Shown piece after piece: positions 9,292-18,500 of a stretch of 64,000 nucleotides of DNA. A program made the translations under genes and the position numbers. The DNA is from an uncultured Planctomycetota bacterium. GTDB lineage: Bacteria > Planctomycetota > Phycisphaerae > UBA1845 > Fen-1342. The DNA lies in contig CAADGL010000010.1 of assembly GCA_900696525.1 (NCBI GenBank), positions 173,307 through 237,306 on the forward strand, in the 5' to 3' direction. The notes beneath the pieces were generated by a model that saw nothing but the letters and a program-made list of their open reading frames with translations, did no database searches and was not told where the DNA came from. Within the stretch, counting starts at the first letter, position 1. The number at the start of each line of letters is the position of its first letter.

Positions 9292-10290
9292 GTGATAGAA
9301 GTGCGCGAACTGTCGAAGTTCTACGGCAGCTTCCGGGCGGTCGAGAACCTGACGTTCAGCGTCGGCGAGGGTGAGGTCGTCGGTTTCCTCGGGCCCAACG
9401 GCGCTGGCAAAACCACGACCTTCCGCGTCCTGACATGCTACCACCCGGCTACCAGCGGAACGGCGAGCGTCGCCGGACACGACGTGTTCGCCGATTCCAT
9501 GCGCGCTCGCCAGCAGGTCGGCTACCTGCCGGAGTCGGTCCCGCTGTATCCGGAGATGCGCGTCCGCGAGTACCTGCGCTTCCGCGGCAAGCTGCGCGGG
9601 CTCGATCGCCCGGCGCGCGAGCGCCGCATCGGCGAGGTCGCACAGCGCTGCTGGATTCGCGAGGTGATCGACCGCCCGATCGGCCAGCTCTCCAAGGGCT
9701 ATCGGCAGCGCGTCGGACTCGCGGACGCCCTGCTGCACAACCCGCGGGTGCTGATCCTCGACGAGCCCACCGTCGGGCTGGACCCGGTCCAGATCCGCGA
9801 GACCGGCGAGCTCATCCGCGAGCTGGCGGCCAACCACACGGTCATGCTCTCCAGCCACATCCTGCCCCAGGTCGAGGCCACCTGCCAGCGCATGATCATC
9901 ATCCACCAGGGACGCATCGTCGCCCAGGGAACGCTCGCCGAGCTCCAGCAGCAGACCGGCCAGCCGCCGCGCGTCTCCGTCATGCTCCAGGGCCCCGAGA
10001 AGGACGTGCTCGCCGCCGCACGCAGCCTGCCCGGCGTCAGCGAGGCGCAGGCCGCCGCGCGCGACGGCTGGACGCACGTCACGCTCAGCGCGCGACCGGA
10101 CGTCGGCGAGGCGCTCCTGGCGCTCTGCGGGGCCAAGGGCTGGAAAGTGCGCGAGCTGCGGCACGAGGAGCTGCGCCTCGAGGAGATTTTCGTGCGGTGC
10201 ATCATGGCCCAGCCCGACGCCGCCGAGCCGCGCTCCCGCTCCGCCGAGCCGCGCCGCAAGGAGAAACCGAAGGAGAAGGCGCATGCGTAA
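9292..10290 (+). CDS. ABC transporter ATP-binding protein (GldA/YbhF-like)
   Basis: A 332-aa ABC ATPase. Visible are Walker A GPNGAGKTT, a Q-loop region (GYLPES), the signature QLSKGYRQR, Walker B VLILDEPTVGLD and the H-loop HTVMLSSHI. A C-terminal extension of about 100 residues follows, as in ATPases that drive export-type (ABC-2) permeases, and it ends in a charged Arg/Lys/Glu tail. The GTG at 9292 is preferred because AGGAGG lies 9 bases upstream and the protein then begins MIEVRELSKFYG. The stop overlaps the permease gene by 8 bases, and a GldG-like and a DUF4340 gene follow. This order matches the gliding-type GldA-GldF-GldG module; in planctomycetes the substrate is unknown. Confidence 0.92.
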   Translation: MIEVRELSKFYGSFRAVENLTFSVGEGEVVGFLGPNGAGKTTTFRVLTCYHPATSGTASVAGHDVFADSMRARQQVGYLPESVPLYPEMRVREYLRFRGKLRGLDRPARERRIGEVAQRCWIREVIDRPIGQLSKGYRQRVGLADALLHNPRVLILDEPTVGLDPVQIRETGELIRELAANHTVMLSSHILPQVEATCQRMIIIHQGRIVAQGTLAELQQQTGQPPRVSVMLQGPEKDVLAAARSLPGVSEAQAAARDGWTHVTLSARPDVGEALLALCGAKGWKVRELRHEELRLEEIFVRCIMAQPDAAEPRSRSAEPRRKEKPKEKAHA

Positions 10291-11002
10291 CACGCTGGCG
10301 ATCATGCAGCGCGAGCTGCTGTCACTCTTCTACTCGCCCATCGGCTACGTCGTGATCGCTGGCTTCCTGGTGCTCACGGGCGTCATCATGTGGCGCGGCG
10401 AGAGCTTCGGGCCGGGAAAACCGGCGTCGTTGCGGGACGTGTTCGCCTTCGCGCCTTATCTGCTGACGATCGTCGTCCCCGCGATCTGCATGCGCTCGCT
10501 CAGTGAGGAGTACCGCAGCGGCACGTTCGAGTCACTCATCACCGCCGCCGTCTCCGACGCCCAGCTCGTGCTCGGCAAGTACCTGGCGGCGATGGTCTTT
10601 TACACCGTGATGCTGGCAGGCACGCTGGTCTACCTGCTGCTGATGATGGCCTACGGCTCCCCGGACCTGGGGGTGGCGGCGGCCAGCTACCTTGGCCTGC
10701 TGCTGGTCGGCTCGATGTTCGCCTCGTTCGGCATATTGGCCAGCAGCCTGACCCGCGACCAGATGGTCGCCTGGATCCTCGGCGCCGTCCCGATGATGCT
10801 GCTGGTGTGGTTCGCCGCGGCGATCGTGGTCGAGCTCCAGGGCGGCCTGCGGATGTTCGTGCAGACCATCAACATCCGCCGCTATCTCGACCTGTTCTAC
10901 CAGGGCCTCGTCACGCTCGAAGGCGTCGTGTTCTTCCTGGCGACGACCGCCCTGTTCCTGTTCCTGAGCATCAAGGTTGTGGAGTCGCGCAGATGGCGGT
11001 GA
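10283..11002 (+). CDS. ABC-2 type permease (GldF-like)
   Basis: A 239-aa inner-membrane protein with six hydrophobic segments. It starts MRNTLAIMQRELLSLFYSPI, the usual opening of GldF-type permeases. The loop RSLSEEYRSGTFESLITAAV contains the E-x-R-x-G-T-x-E/D motif of ABC-2 permeases, which faces the ATPase. Its length is that of GldF rather than of larger Nod-type permeases. GGAGAAGG lies 4 bases before the ATG, inside the end of the ATPase gene (8-base overlap), and its own end overlaps the next gene by 10 bases, so translation of the three is probably coupled. Confidence 0.93.
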   Translation: MRNTLAIMQRELLSLFYSPIGYVVIAGFLVLTGVIMWRGESFGPGKPASLRDVFAFAPYLLTIVVPAICMRSLSEEYRSGTFESLITAAVSDAQLVLGKYLAAMVFYTVMLAGTLVYLLLMMAYGSPDLGVAAASYLGLLLVGSMFASFGILASSLTRDQMVAWILGAVPMMLLVWFAAAIVVELQGGLRMFVQTINIRRYLDLFYQGLVTLEGVVFFLATTALFLFLSIKVVESRRWR

Positions 11003-13188
11003 CAGCATCAGCCCGGAACGCGGGGAATCCCCCGATCGTCGGCGCCGGGGAGCGCCGCCTCGTCTACGGCCTGAACGTCGCGCTCACCAGCGTGCTTGCG
11101 CTGCTGGCGGTCGCGCTGGCCATCTGGGCCGCCGGCCGCTTCGACCGCCGCAGCGACTGGAGCGGCTCGGGCGCCAACAGCCTCTCGCCGCGCACGGTGA
11201 AGCTGCTGCGCAGCCTCGACGAGGACGTGAAGATCACGGCGGTGTACTCGACGGCGCTGAAAGAAGTGCGCAAGTTTGACGAGTCCCGGCGCAACCGGGT
11301 CGACGACCTGCTCGGGCTCTACGAGGGCGCCGGCCGCCCGCGCATCACGGCGCGCATGCTCGACCCGCGCCGCGACGAGCCGCGCGTCCGCGACCTGCTG
11401 CGGAGCATTCTCGACAAGCCCGCCCACCGCGAGCAGATCGCCCCGCACCGCGCCGCGCTCGAAGCCTTCCCGCCCATCAACCAGGAGATCATCGACCTCA
11501 TCCAGGCCGAACGCGGCGAGATCGAGCAGTTGCTCAAGGCCGACACGGCCCTGGCCCGCGTCAACCAGATCGTCGCCATCCGCGTCGGCCTCGACCGCCT
11601 GCTCAAGGACGCCGGCTCCACCGCCACCGCCATCCAGCGCGCCCAGGAAAGCGACCTGCCCCGTTTCGGCGAGGCCACGGCCGTCGTCCGAGACTTCCTC
11701 TCCGCGGTGCAGACGACGCTCCAGCAGGTCGGCGGGTGGGCGGCGGCGAATGGCGCGTCGCTTCCGGGCATCTCGCCCGAGAGCAAGGCTTTCCTCGCGC
11801 ACCGGCAGGACGTCTACGCCCCGCTGCTGAAGCGCGTCGGCGACTTGCTCGCGCAGCTTTCCCTGCTGGAGCCGCCGAAGTTCGAGGAGCTCACGGAGAA
11901 ACTCGACCGCGGCCAGGCGATCGTCGTCGAGACGCCCGGCGCCGCCGAGGTCCTCTCCTTTGAAGACGTCTGGCCCTTCCCGGCCAGCGAGCGCCCCACG
12001 CCGCCCGACGTCGACCCGCGCCAGTTCGCCGGCGAGCAGGCGATCAGCTCCGCCATCCTCCGCCTTACGCAAAAGGAGCGCACCGCCGTCATCTTCGTCC
12101 GCGCGGGCGGCGAGCCCCTGCTGCGGCCCGACTTCTCCAACATGAACCCGATGATGATGCAGCAGATGCCCCGGGCGCCGTTCGGCGGCCTGGCCGAGCA
12201 GCTTGCGCAGCAGAACTTCATTACGGCCGAATGGGACGTGTCTGCCGAGCCCGGTCCTCCGGCGCCCGAGGGCGCGGCGCGCACGATCTACGTGGTCTTC
12301 CCGCCCGCGCCGCCGCGCCAGAACCCGATGATGCCGATGTCGCCGCGCGGCCTGACGGATGAGCAGAAGCTGGCGATCGAGAACGCCGTTGAAACATCCG
12401 GCAAGGCGGTTTTCCTCGCGGGCTGGTCGACGCCGAACACCGGCCGCTACGCCTTCGAGGATTACCTGCGTTCAACGTGGCAGATCGGCGTGAAGTCCGA
12501 CTTCCTGGTGGTGGAGTACGTGCCGCGTGCCGACAAACCCGGCCGCTGGTGGCCGATGCACCGCGACCTGCCGCTGATCACGACCGACGTGTCGCGCTTC
12601 ACGGATCACCCGATCGGACGGCCGCTGCAATCGCAGCCCGGCGCTCTCTACATGGTCTGCCCGCTCGAGAACCTCGCGCTCGCGGCCACGCAGCCCACCG
12701 GCGTCGAGGTCGCGGTGATCGCCGAGATCCCGCGGAACGAGAACTGCTGGGCCAGCGCCGACTTCATGCGCGTGTTCCAGGAGGAGCTGCAAACCAGCCT
12801 TGGAACCTTCGCCCGGCCGGAGGACCTGCCCACGCCCTTCCCCATCGCCCTCAGCGCGCAGCGCGGCGACCGCAGGATCGTCGTCATCGCCAGCGAGCGC
12901 TTCGCTTCCGACGATTTCGCCATGGCGACCGGGATTCGTCTGACCACCGCCGGCCTCGTCACCTATCCGCTCTACCCGGCCAACAGCGACCTGTTCATCA
13001 ACGCGCTGCACTGGCTCACCGGCGACGCCGACCGCATCGCCGTCGGGGCGCGCAGCGGTGACGTGCCACGGCTCGATCGGCTCAAGCCGGGCCCGATGGT
13101 CACGGCGTGGCGCATCTTCCTGGTCGGCATCTGGCCGGGGATGGTCCTGCTGATCGGGGGCAGCGTCTGGATGCTGCGACGGAGGTAA
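10993..13188 (+). CDS. GldG-like ABC accessory protein
   Basis: A 731-aa protein with one transmembrane helix near the N terminus (VALTSVLALLAVALAIWAAG), a large extracytoplasmic part, and one helix at the C terminus (FLVGIWPGMVLLIGGSVWML) ending in RRR. The sequence after the first helix, RSDWSGSGANSLSPRTVKLL, corresponds to the RxDLT-x-x-K-x-x-SLS-x-x-T start of GldG-type domains. A helical insertion rich in Glu and Arg (about residues 120-290) is long compared with GldG. The start is the ATG at 10993 with GGAG 8 bases upstream; the longer reading from 10807 is the permease gene in another frame. It is the third gene of the ABC module; the role in the complex is inferred from Gld systems. 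Confidence 0.85.
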   Translation: MAVTASARNAGNPPIVGAGERRLVYGLNVALTSVLALLAVALAIWAAGRFDRRSDWSGSGANSLSPRTVKLLRSLDEDVKITAVYSTALKEVRKFDESRRNRVDDLLGLYEGAGRPRITARMLDPRRDEPRVRDLLRSILDKPAHREQIAPHRAALEAFPPINQEIIDLIQAERGEIEQLLKADTALARVNQIVAIRVGLDRLLKDAGSTATAIQRAQESDLPRFGEATAVVRDFLSAVQTTLQQVGGWAAANGASLPGISPESKAFLAHRQDVYAPLLKRVGDLLAQLSLLEPPKFEELTEKLDRGQAIVVETPGAAEVLSFEDVWPFPASERPTPPDVDPRQFAGEQAISSAILRLTQKERTAVIFVRAGGEPLLRPDFSNMNPMMMQQMPRAPFGGLAEQLAQQNFITAEWDVSAEPGPPAPEGAARTIYVVFPPAPPRQNPMMPMSPRGLTDEQKLAIENAVETSGKAVFLAGWSTPNTGRYAFEDYLRSTWQIGVKSDFLVVEYVPRADKPGRWWPMHRDLPLITTDVSRFTDHPIGRPLQSQPGALYMVCPLENLALAATQPTGVEVAVIAEIPRNENCWASADFMRVFQEELQTSLGTFARPEDLPTPFPIALSAQRGDRRIVVIASERFASDDFAMATGIRLTTAGLVTYPLYPANSDLFINALHWLTGDADRIAVGARSGDVPRLDRLKPGPMVTAWRIFLVGIWPGMVLLIGGSVWMLRRR

Positions 13189-13195
13189 CAGGCCC

Positions 13196-15550
13196 ATGAG
13201 CTTCAGAACGACCATCGTGCTGTTCGTGATCGTGCTGGCCGGCGGCGCGGCCTTCTGGTACGTGCGGTCGCAGGATCAGAACCGCCGGCCCGTCGAGAAG
13301 CCCGTCGAGACGCCGAAGACGCAGCGGCTCTTGCCCGACGGTCCGGACGCCGACCAGGTCGTCCGCGTCACGGTCGAGTGCCCCGACAAGCCCGCGATCA
13401 CGATCGAGCGCGCTCCGGCTGAAGGCGACCCGAATCGGCTGGGCGACTGGCGCATGACCCGGCCAGTCCCTTCGGAAACCGAGGCGCCCGTCGTCATGCG
13501 CCTGGTGCGCTCGTTCACGCTCGTCGAGTCGAAGGACCAGTACAAGCCCGGCGAGCTCTCACCGCGCGAGGCCGGGCTCGAGCCCCCCGCCGCGCGCGTC
13601 ACCGTGGAAGGCCGCGACGGCCGGAGCGAGACCGTTGAGCTCGGCCGCAAGGTCGCCATCGGCAACGACATCTACGCCCGCCGCGCCGGCAGCGACACCA
13701 TCCACGTCATCGGCGAGCAGCCGCTCAAGGAGGCCAACGAGGACGCCGCCCGCTATCGCTCGCGGGCCCTGGCGCGCTTCGCCATCAAGGATGCCGTCGA
13801 GCTAGACCTGGCCTACGACGGCAAGCAGTACCAACTGCGTCGCGGCGACAACAACCAGTGGCGCATCGAATCGCCCGTCGTGGCCCAGGCCGATGCCGAC
13901 AAGGTGCGCGCCCTTCTCGGAGACCTGCTCGCCCTGCGCGTCGCCGAGTTCCTCCCGGAGACGCCGGCGGAGCCCGCGGCCTACGGCTTCAACGAGCCCT
14001 ACCTGCGCGTCCAGGTCGTCACCGAGACGCTTAGCGCCGCACCGCCGGACCCCGCCGAATCGCAGCCCGCCGTCCCGCGCATCGACACGCGCCGCGAGAC
14101 CTTCGCCCTGCTCATCGGCAACCCGGCGGATATCGGCGGCAAGGACCGCTTCGTGCAGATCGTCGGCCAGCCGTGGATCGCGACGGTCGCCGACATTCCC
14201 GTCCAGAAAGTGACGCCGAAGCTCGGCGAGCTGCGCGACCCGCGAGTCGTGCGGCTGCGCGAGGCGGACATCACGCGGCTGGAGCTTGCCTCCGCCGGGC
14301 AGAGCGCCGTGCTCGAGAAGATCGGGGGCGAGTGGCGGGGCGGCGGCGACCTCGACGCGCTGGAGCTCCCCGCGCTGACCGACGTGCTCCAGGCGCTGGA
14401 AGACCTGCGCGCGGTGGATTTCATCGACGCCCCGGGCGACCTTTCCCAATACGGCCTCGACCGCCCCCGCGCCACGCTCAAGGTGGCGTCCGCCGGCGCG
14501 CCGGGCGTTGTCACGCTGCGGCTCGGCGCTCCGACGCCCAGCGGGCAGAACGCGTACGTGCAGCTCGACGAGAACCCCACGGTGCTGGTCGTCAACGAGC
14601 GCCAAGCCCAGCGCCTGGCGCTGTCGCCGCTGGCCCTGCGCGCCCGCCAGGTGTTCGCTTACGAGCCGCGCGCCGTGCGCAGCGTCGAGCTCACGCGCGG
14701 CGACCGCGCCTTCCGCATGGTGCGTACCGAGGACGGCTGGCTGCTCGAGGAGCCCGCCGGCGCGCCGGTCGATCCCTCCAGCAGTCGCGAGATCAGCACC
14801 GATCTCGCCCGGCTGCGCGCCCGCCGCGTCGTCGGCAAGATCGAGCAGGCTGCGCAGTTCGGCCTGTCGGAGCCGGAGGTTGAGATCCGCTTCACGGCGG
14901 AGAAGGCGGCCGAAGCGCTCGTCGGGCCCGAGACGCCGAGCACGGCGCCCGCCGTCGCCGAGCACGCGCTGCGCATCAGCCGCGTGGGCGGCGTCACGTA
15001 CGCGAGCCGGGACGACGACCCGTACGTGTACGAGCTCGACGACACCGTCTACCAATCGCTCACGCAGGAGCTCATCCAGCGCCAGGCGCTCGACCTCGAC
15101 CCGAAGGCCGTCGTCGGCCTGCGCATCGAATCCACGGGCGGAACGCTGGAATTCAAGCGGGAGGGCGGCGGCTGGGTGTATCCCGCCGACCCGACGGTGC
15201 AGCTCAACGACAAAGCCGTCGATGATCTGGTCGCCGAGTTCGCGAAGCTGCGCATCGAGCGTTATGTCACCTATGAGAATGCCGATCTCGCCGCCGCGGG
15301 GCTCGACAAGGCCCCGGCGACGCTGACGCTGCGGCTGAGCGACGACTCGACCGTGACGCTCAAGCTCGACCAGCTTCGCCCCGGCGAGGTGCCGCGCAAG
15401 GCCGGCTGGGTCGAGCAGCGGCGCATCTTCGTTCTGCGCATCGGCGAGGCCGAGCGGCTCATGCGCGGCCTCGACGAGTACGTCAAGCGCGCCGCGCCCC
15501 CGCCGCAACCAGGCCAGCCCGCCCTGCCCCCGGGCCCCGGGGGCGGCTGA
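13196..15550 (+). CDS. DUF4340 repeat membrane-anchored protein
   Basis: A 784-aa protein with one N-terminal membrane anchor (TTIVLFVIVLAGGAAFWYV) and a long extracytoplasmic region. Several similar units recur, each with a W-R-x-x-x-P segment followed by LxxLRAxxxVD-type and Q-Y-G-L-x-x-P motifs (KFGLSEPEVEIRF-like), typical of DUF4340. The C-terminal tail is Pro-rich. GGAGG stands 9 bases before the ATG, and the gene begins 7 bases after the GldG-like gene, so it is the last gene of the ABC operon. DUF4340 proteins often lie beside GldG-like genes; their biochemical role is not established. A 35-base gap separates its stop from the convergent hydantoinase gene. Confidence 0.88.
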   Translation: MSFRTTIVLFVIVLAGGAAFWYVRSQDQNRRPVEKPVETPKTQRLLPDGPDADQVVRVTVECPDKPAITIERAPAEGDPNRLGDWRMTRPVPSETEAPVVMRLVRSFTLVESKDQYKPGELSPREAGLEPPAARVTVEGRDGRSETVELGRKVAIGNDIYARRAGSDTIHVIGEQPLKEANEDAARYRSRALARFAIKDAVELDLAYDGKQYQLRRGDNNQWRIESPVVAQADADKVRALLGDLLALRVAEFLPETPAEPAAYGFNEPYLRVQVVTETLSAAPPDPAESQPAVPRIDTRRETFALLIGNPADIGGKDRFVQIVGQPWIATVADIPVQKVTPKLGELRDPRVVRLREADITRLELASAGQSAVLEKIGGEWRGGGDLDALELPALTDVLQALEDLRAVDFIDAPGDLSQYGLDRPRATLKVASAGAPGVVTLRLGAPTPSGQNAYVQLDENPTVLVVNERQAQRLALSPLALRARQVFAYEPRAVRSVELTRGDRAFRMVRTEDGWLLEEPAGAPVDPSSSREISTDLARLRARRVVGKIEQAAQFGLSEPEVEIRFTAEKAAEALVGPETPSTAPAVAEHALRISRVGGVTYASRDDDPYVYELDDTVYQSLTQELIQRQALDLDPKAVVGLRIESTGGTLEFKREGGGWVYPADPTVQLNDKAVDDLVAEFAKLRIERYVTYENADLAAAGLDKAPATLTLRLSDDSTVTLKLDQLRPGEVPRKAGWVEQRRIFVLRIGEAERLMRGLDEYVKRAAPPPQPGQPALPPGPGGG

Positions 15551-15585
15551 GCCGGCGGCAGATCCGGGCCGCGCATGACCGTTCG

Positions 15586-18500
15586 CTACGCGCCGTATCC
15601 GCCGCCGCCGGGCGTCTCAATTCGAACAACGTCGCCCGCGTTCACGGCGAAATCGGCCCGGCCGCCGAGCCTGACGCACGTCCCATCCGCCCGCAGCAGC
15701 GTGTTCCTCCCGCTCGCGCCCGCCTGGCCGCCGGCCAGGCCGAATGGGGCGCACGTACGCCGCTCCGAGATGATCGCCACGCGCTGCGGCGCCAGAAACT
15801 CGATCTCGCGGATGACCCCGTCGCCGCCGCGCCATCGTCCCGTCCCGCCGGAGCCGGCGCGAATCGCGAACCGGCGCAGCCGCACCGGGTAGCGCTCCTC
15901 CAGCACTTCCGGATCGGTCAAACGCGTGTTGGTCATGTGCGTGTGAACCGCGCTGGCGCCGTCGAAGCCCGGCCCCGCGCCGGCCCCGCCCGCGATCGTC
16001 TCGTAATACCCGAAGCGCTCGTCGCCGAATGTCAGGTTATTCATCGTTCCCTGGCTCGCCGCCGCCAGCCCGAGCGCCCCGAGCACGCAATCCACGATCC
16101 GCTGCGACGTCTCCACGTTCCCCGCCGCCACCGCCGCGCAGCGCGCCGGGTCGTCCGCCGCCGGCGGGTTCAACACCCCGGGCGGTATGCGAATCGTCAG
16201 CGGCGCCAGCAGGCCGGCGTTCAGCGGCAGCTCCCGCCCGATCAGGCAGCGCACGCAGTACAACACGGCGCTGGCGACGATCGCCGGAGTGGCGTTCAGG
16301 TTCGCCGGCGAAACCGGCCCGCTACCCGAAAAGTCGAACTCGGCCCGGCCATCGCGGATGCGGATGCGCACGGCGATCGGCGTCCCGTCGTCGAGCCGAT
16401 CCGCCAGCGCGTACTCGCCGTCGCCCACGCCGCGCAGCGCCGCCCGCGCCAGGGCCTCCGCGGCATCCTGCATGTAGCCCATGTATCTGAGCACGGTAGA
16501 CTCGCCGAAGCGCGCCAGGAGCCTGGCGATCGCCCCCGACCCGACCTGGTTCGCGGCGATCTGCGCCCGCACGTCGGCGAGGTTCTGCTCGACGCTGCGC
16601 GAGGGATGCGGCCCCGACGACAAGGCGCCGCGCAGCAACGGCTCATCGAACAACGCCCGCCCCCCTGCGCGGCGCACAATCCGCAGGTTGCGCATCACGA
16701 CGCCTTCTTCCGCCAGCGTCGTGCTGCCCGGCGGCATCGACCCCGGCGTAATCCCGCCGATCTCCGCGTGATGCGCGCGGTTCGCCAGCAGCATCAGCAG
16801 CCGCTCGCCGTCCTCGTCGAAGACGGGCGTGATGACCGTCACGTCGGGCAAATGACTGCCGCCGCGGTACGGATCGTTCGTCAGGTACGCATCTCCCGGC
16901 CGCAGCGCCGTGCCGGCGCGCTCCAGGTCTTCGAGCAGGCAGCGCGCCGCGTGGCCCATCGCTCCCAGGTGCACGGGAATATGCGCTGCGTTCGCCACCA
17001 GCCCGCCGCGCGCGTCAAACACCGCGCACGAGAAATCCAGCCGCTCCTTCACGTTCGTCGAGACCGCCGTCCGCGCCAACGCCGTGCCCATCTGCTCAGC
17101 GACCGCGGCGAATCCGCGGTTGAACAGCTCCAGCGTCACCGGGTCGCACCCGGTCCGCTGCCGCGCGGCCGGATTCCGCTCCGCCGTGGCTGCCCGTGCA
17201 CTTGCGGGGTCGCCGGGCGCATCCGCGGCCGGCCGCAGCAGCACGTGTCCGAGGGCGTGCACCTCGGCCTCCCAGCCCGGCTCGATCACCAGCGTGCCGC
17301 CGCGCTCGGCGATCAGCGCCGGCCCGCGGACACGCGCACCAGGGCCCAGCTCCGCCCGGTCGTGCAGTGCGGCCTGGTGCGGCGCGCCGTCGAACCACGC
17401 CACCTGCGCTGCCGGCGCGGCGTTCGCACGCGAGCGTTGCGGCTGGCGTCCGCCGCCGCGCGCGGGCGCGCCGACGATCGCTGCCGTGCCCCTCGAGCGC
17501 AGCTCGACCCGGGCGGCGCGCACTTCGACCGGCCGCTCCAGCACGAAGCCCGCCAGTTGCTCGTGCGCCCGCGTAAACGCCAGCCGCCAGTCGCCGTCGG
17601 CCGGCTCGGCGATGGTCAGCACCGCGTCCTGGCCCTCGTAGCGCAGATCGAGCCGCCGGCACGGCGCTTCCAGCTCGTCGCTCACGCCCTCGGCGGCGAT
17701 CTCGCGCCGGGCGCGCTGCTCCAGCTCGGCGAAGAGCGCGTGCAAGGCCCCATTGGGCAGTTCGTCCAGCGGCCGGCCCACGTCGCACGACGCGTGCCGC
17801 GCGATCGGCGCATGGCCGATCCCCAGCGCGCTGAGGAAGCCCGGCAGCGGCGGGTAGATGATTTGCGTCAGGCCGAGCTCGCGCGCCAGGGCGCAGGCGT
17901 GCTGCCCTCCGGCGCCGCCCAGGCAGACCAGCGCGTGATCGCGCGGATCGCAGCCGCGCTCGATCGTCACGCGCCGCAGCGCCGCGGCCATGTGTGCGTT
18001 CGCGATCGCGACGTAGCCCGCCGCCAGCTCCAGCGGCGAATACGCCTTGCCCGTGGCCGACCGAATCTCCTCGACGCGCCCGCGCAGGGCCGCCTCCGCC
18101 GCGCCGCGATCCAGCGGCATCGGAAAGTACGGCTCCGGCAGGCGTCCCAGCAGCAGGTTCACATCCGTGAGGCACAGCGGCCCCCCGCGCCCATAGCACG
18201 CCGGCCCCGGCGCCGCGCCGGCGCTGTCCGGTCCAACCGTCGGCTTCACCCCATCGAACCCGCAGAGCGACCCGCCTCCGGCCGCTATCGTCTCGATCGC
18301 CAGCACCGGGGCGCGCACACGCGTGTGTCCACCCGTCTCGGCATCTTCGATCAGCAGCTCGCCGCGACGCTCGAACTCGCCGTCGAACCGGCTCACGTCC
18401 GTGCTCGTGCCGCCCATGTCCAACGCGATCAGCCGCTCGCACCCCACGGCGGCCGCCGACGCCGCCGCGCCAACGACTCCCGCCGCCGGTCCGGAGAGGA

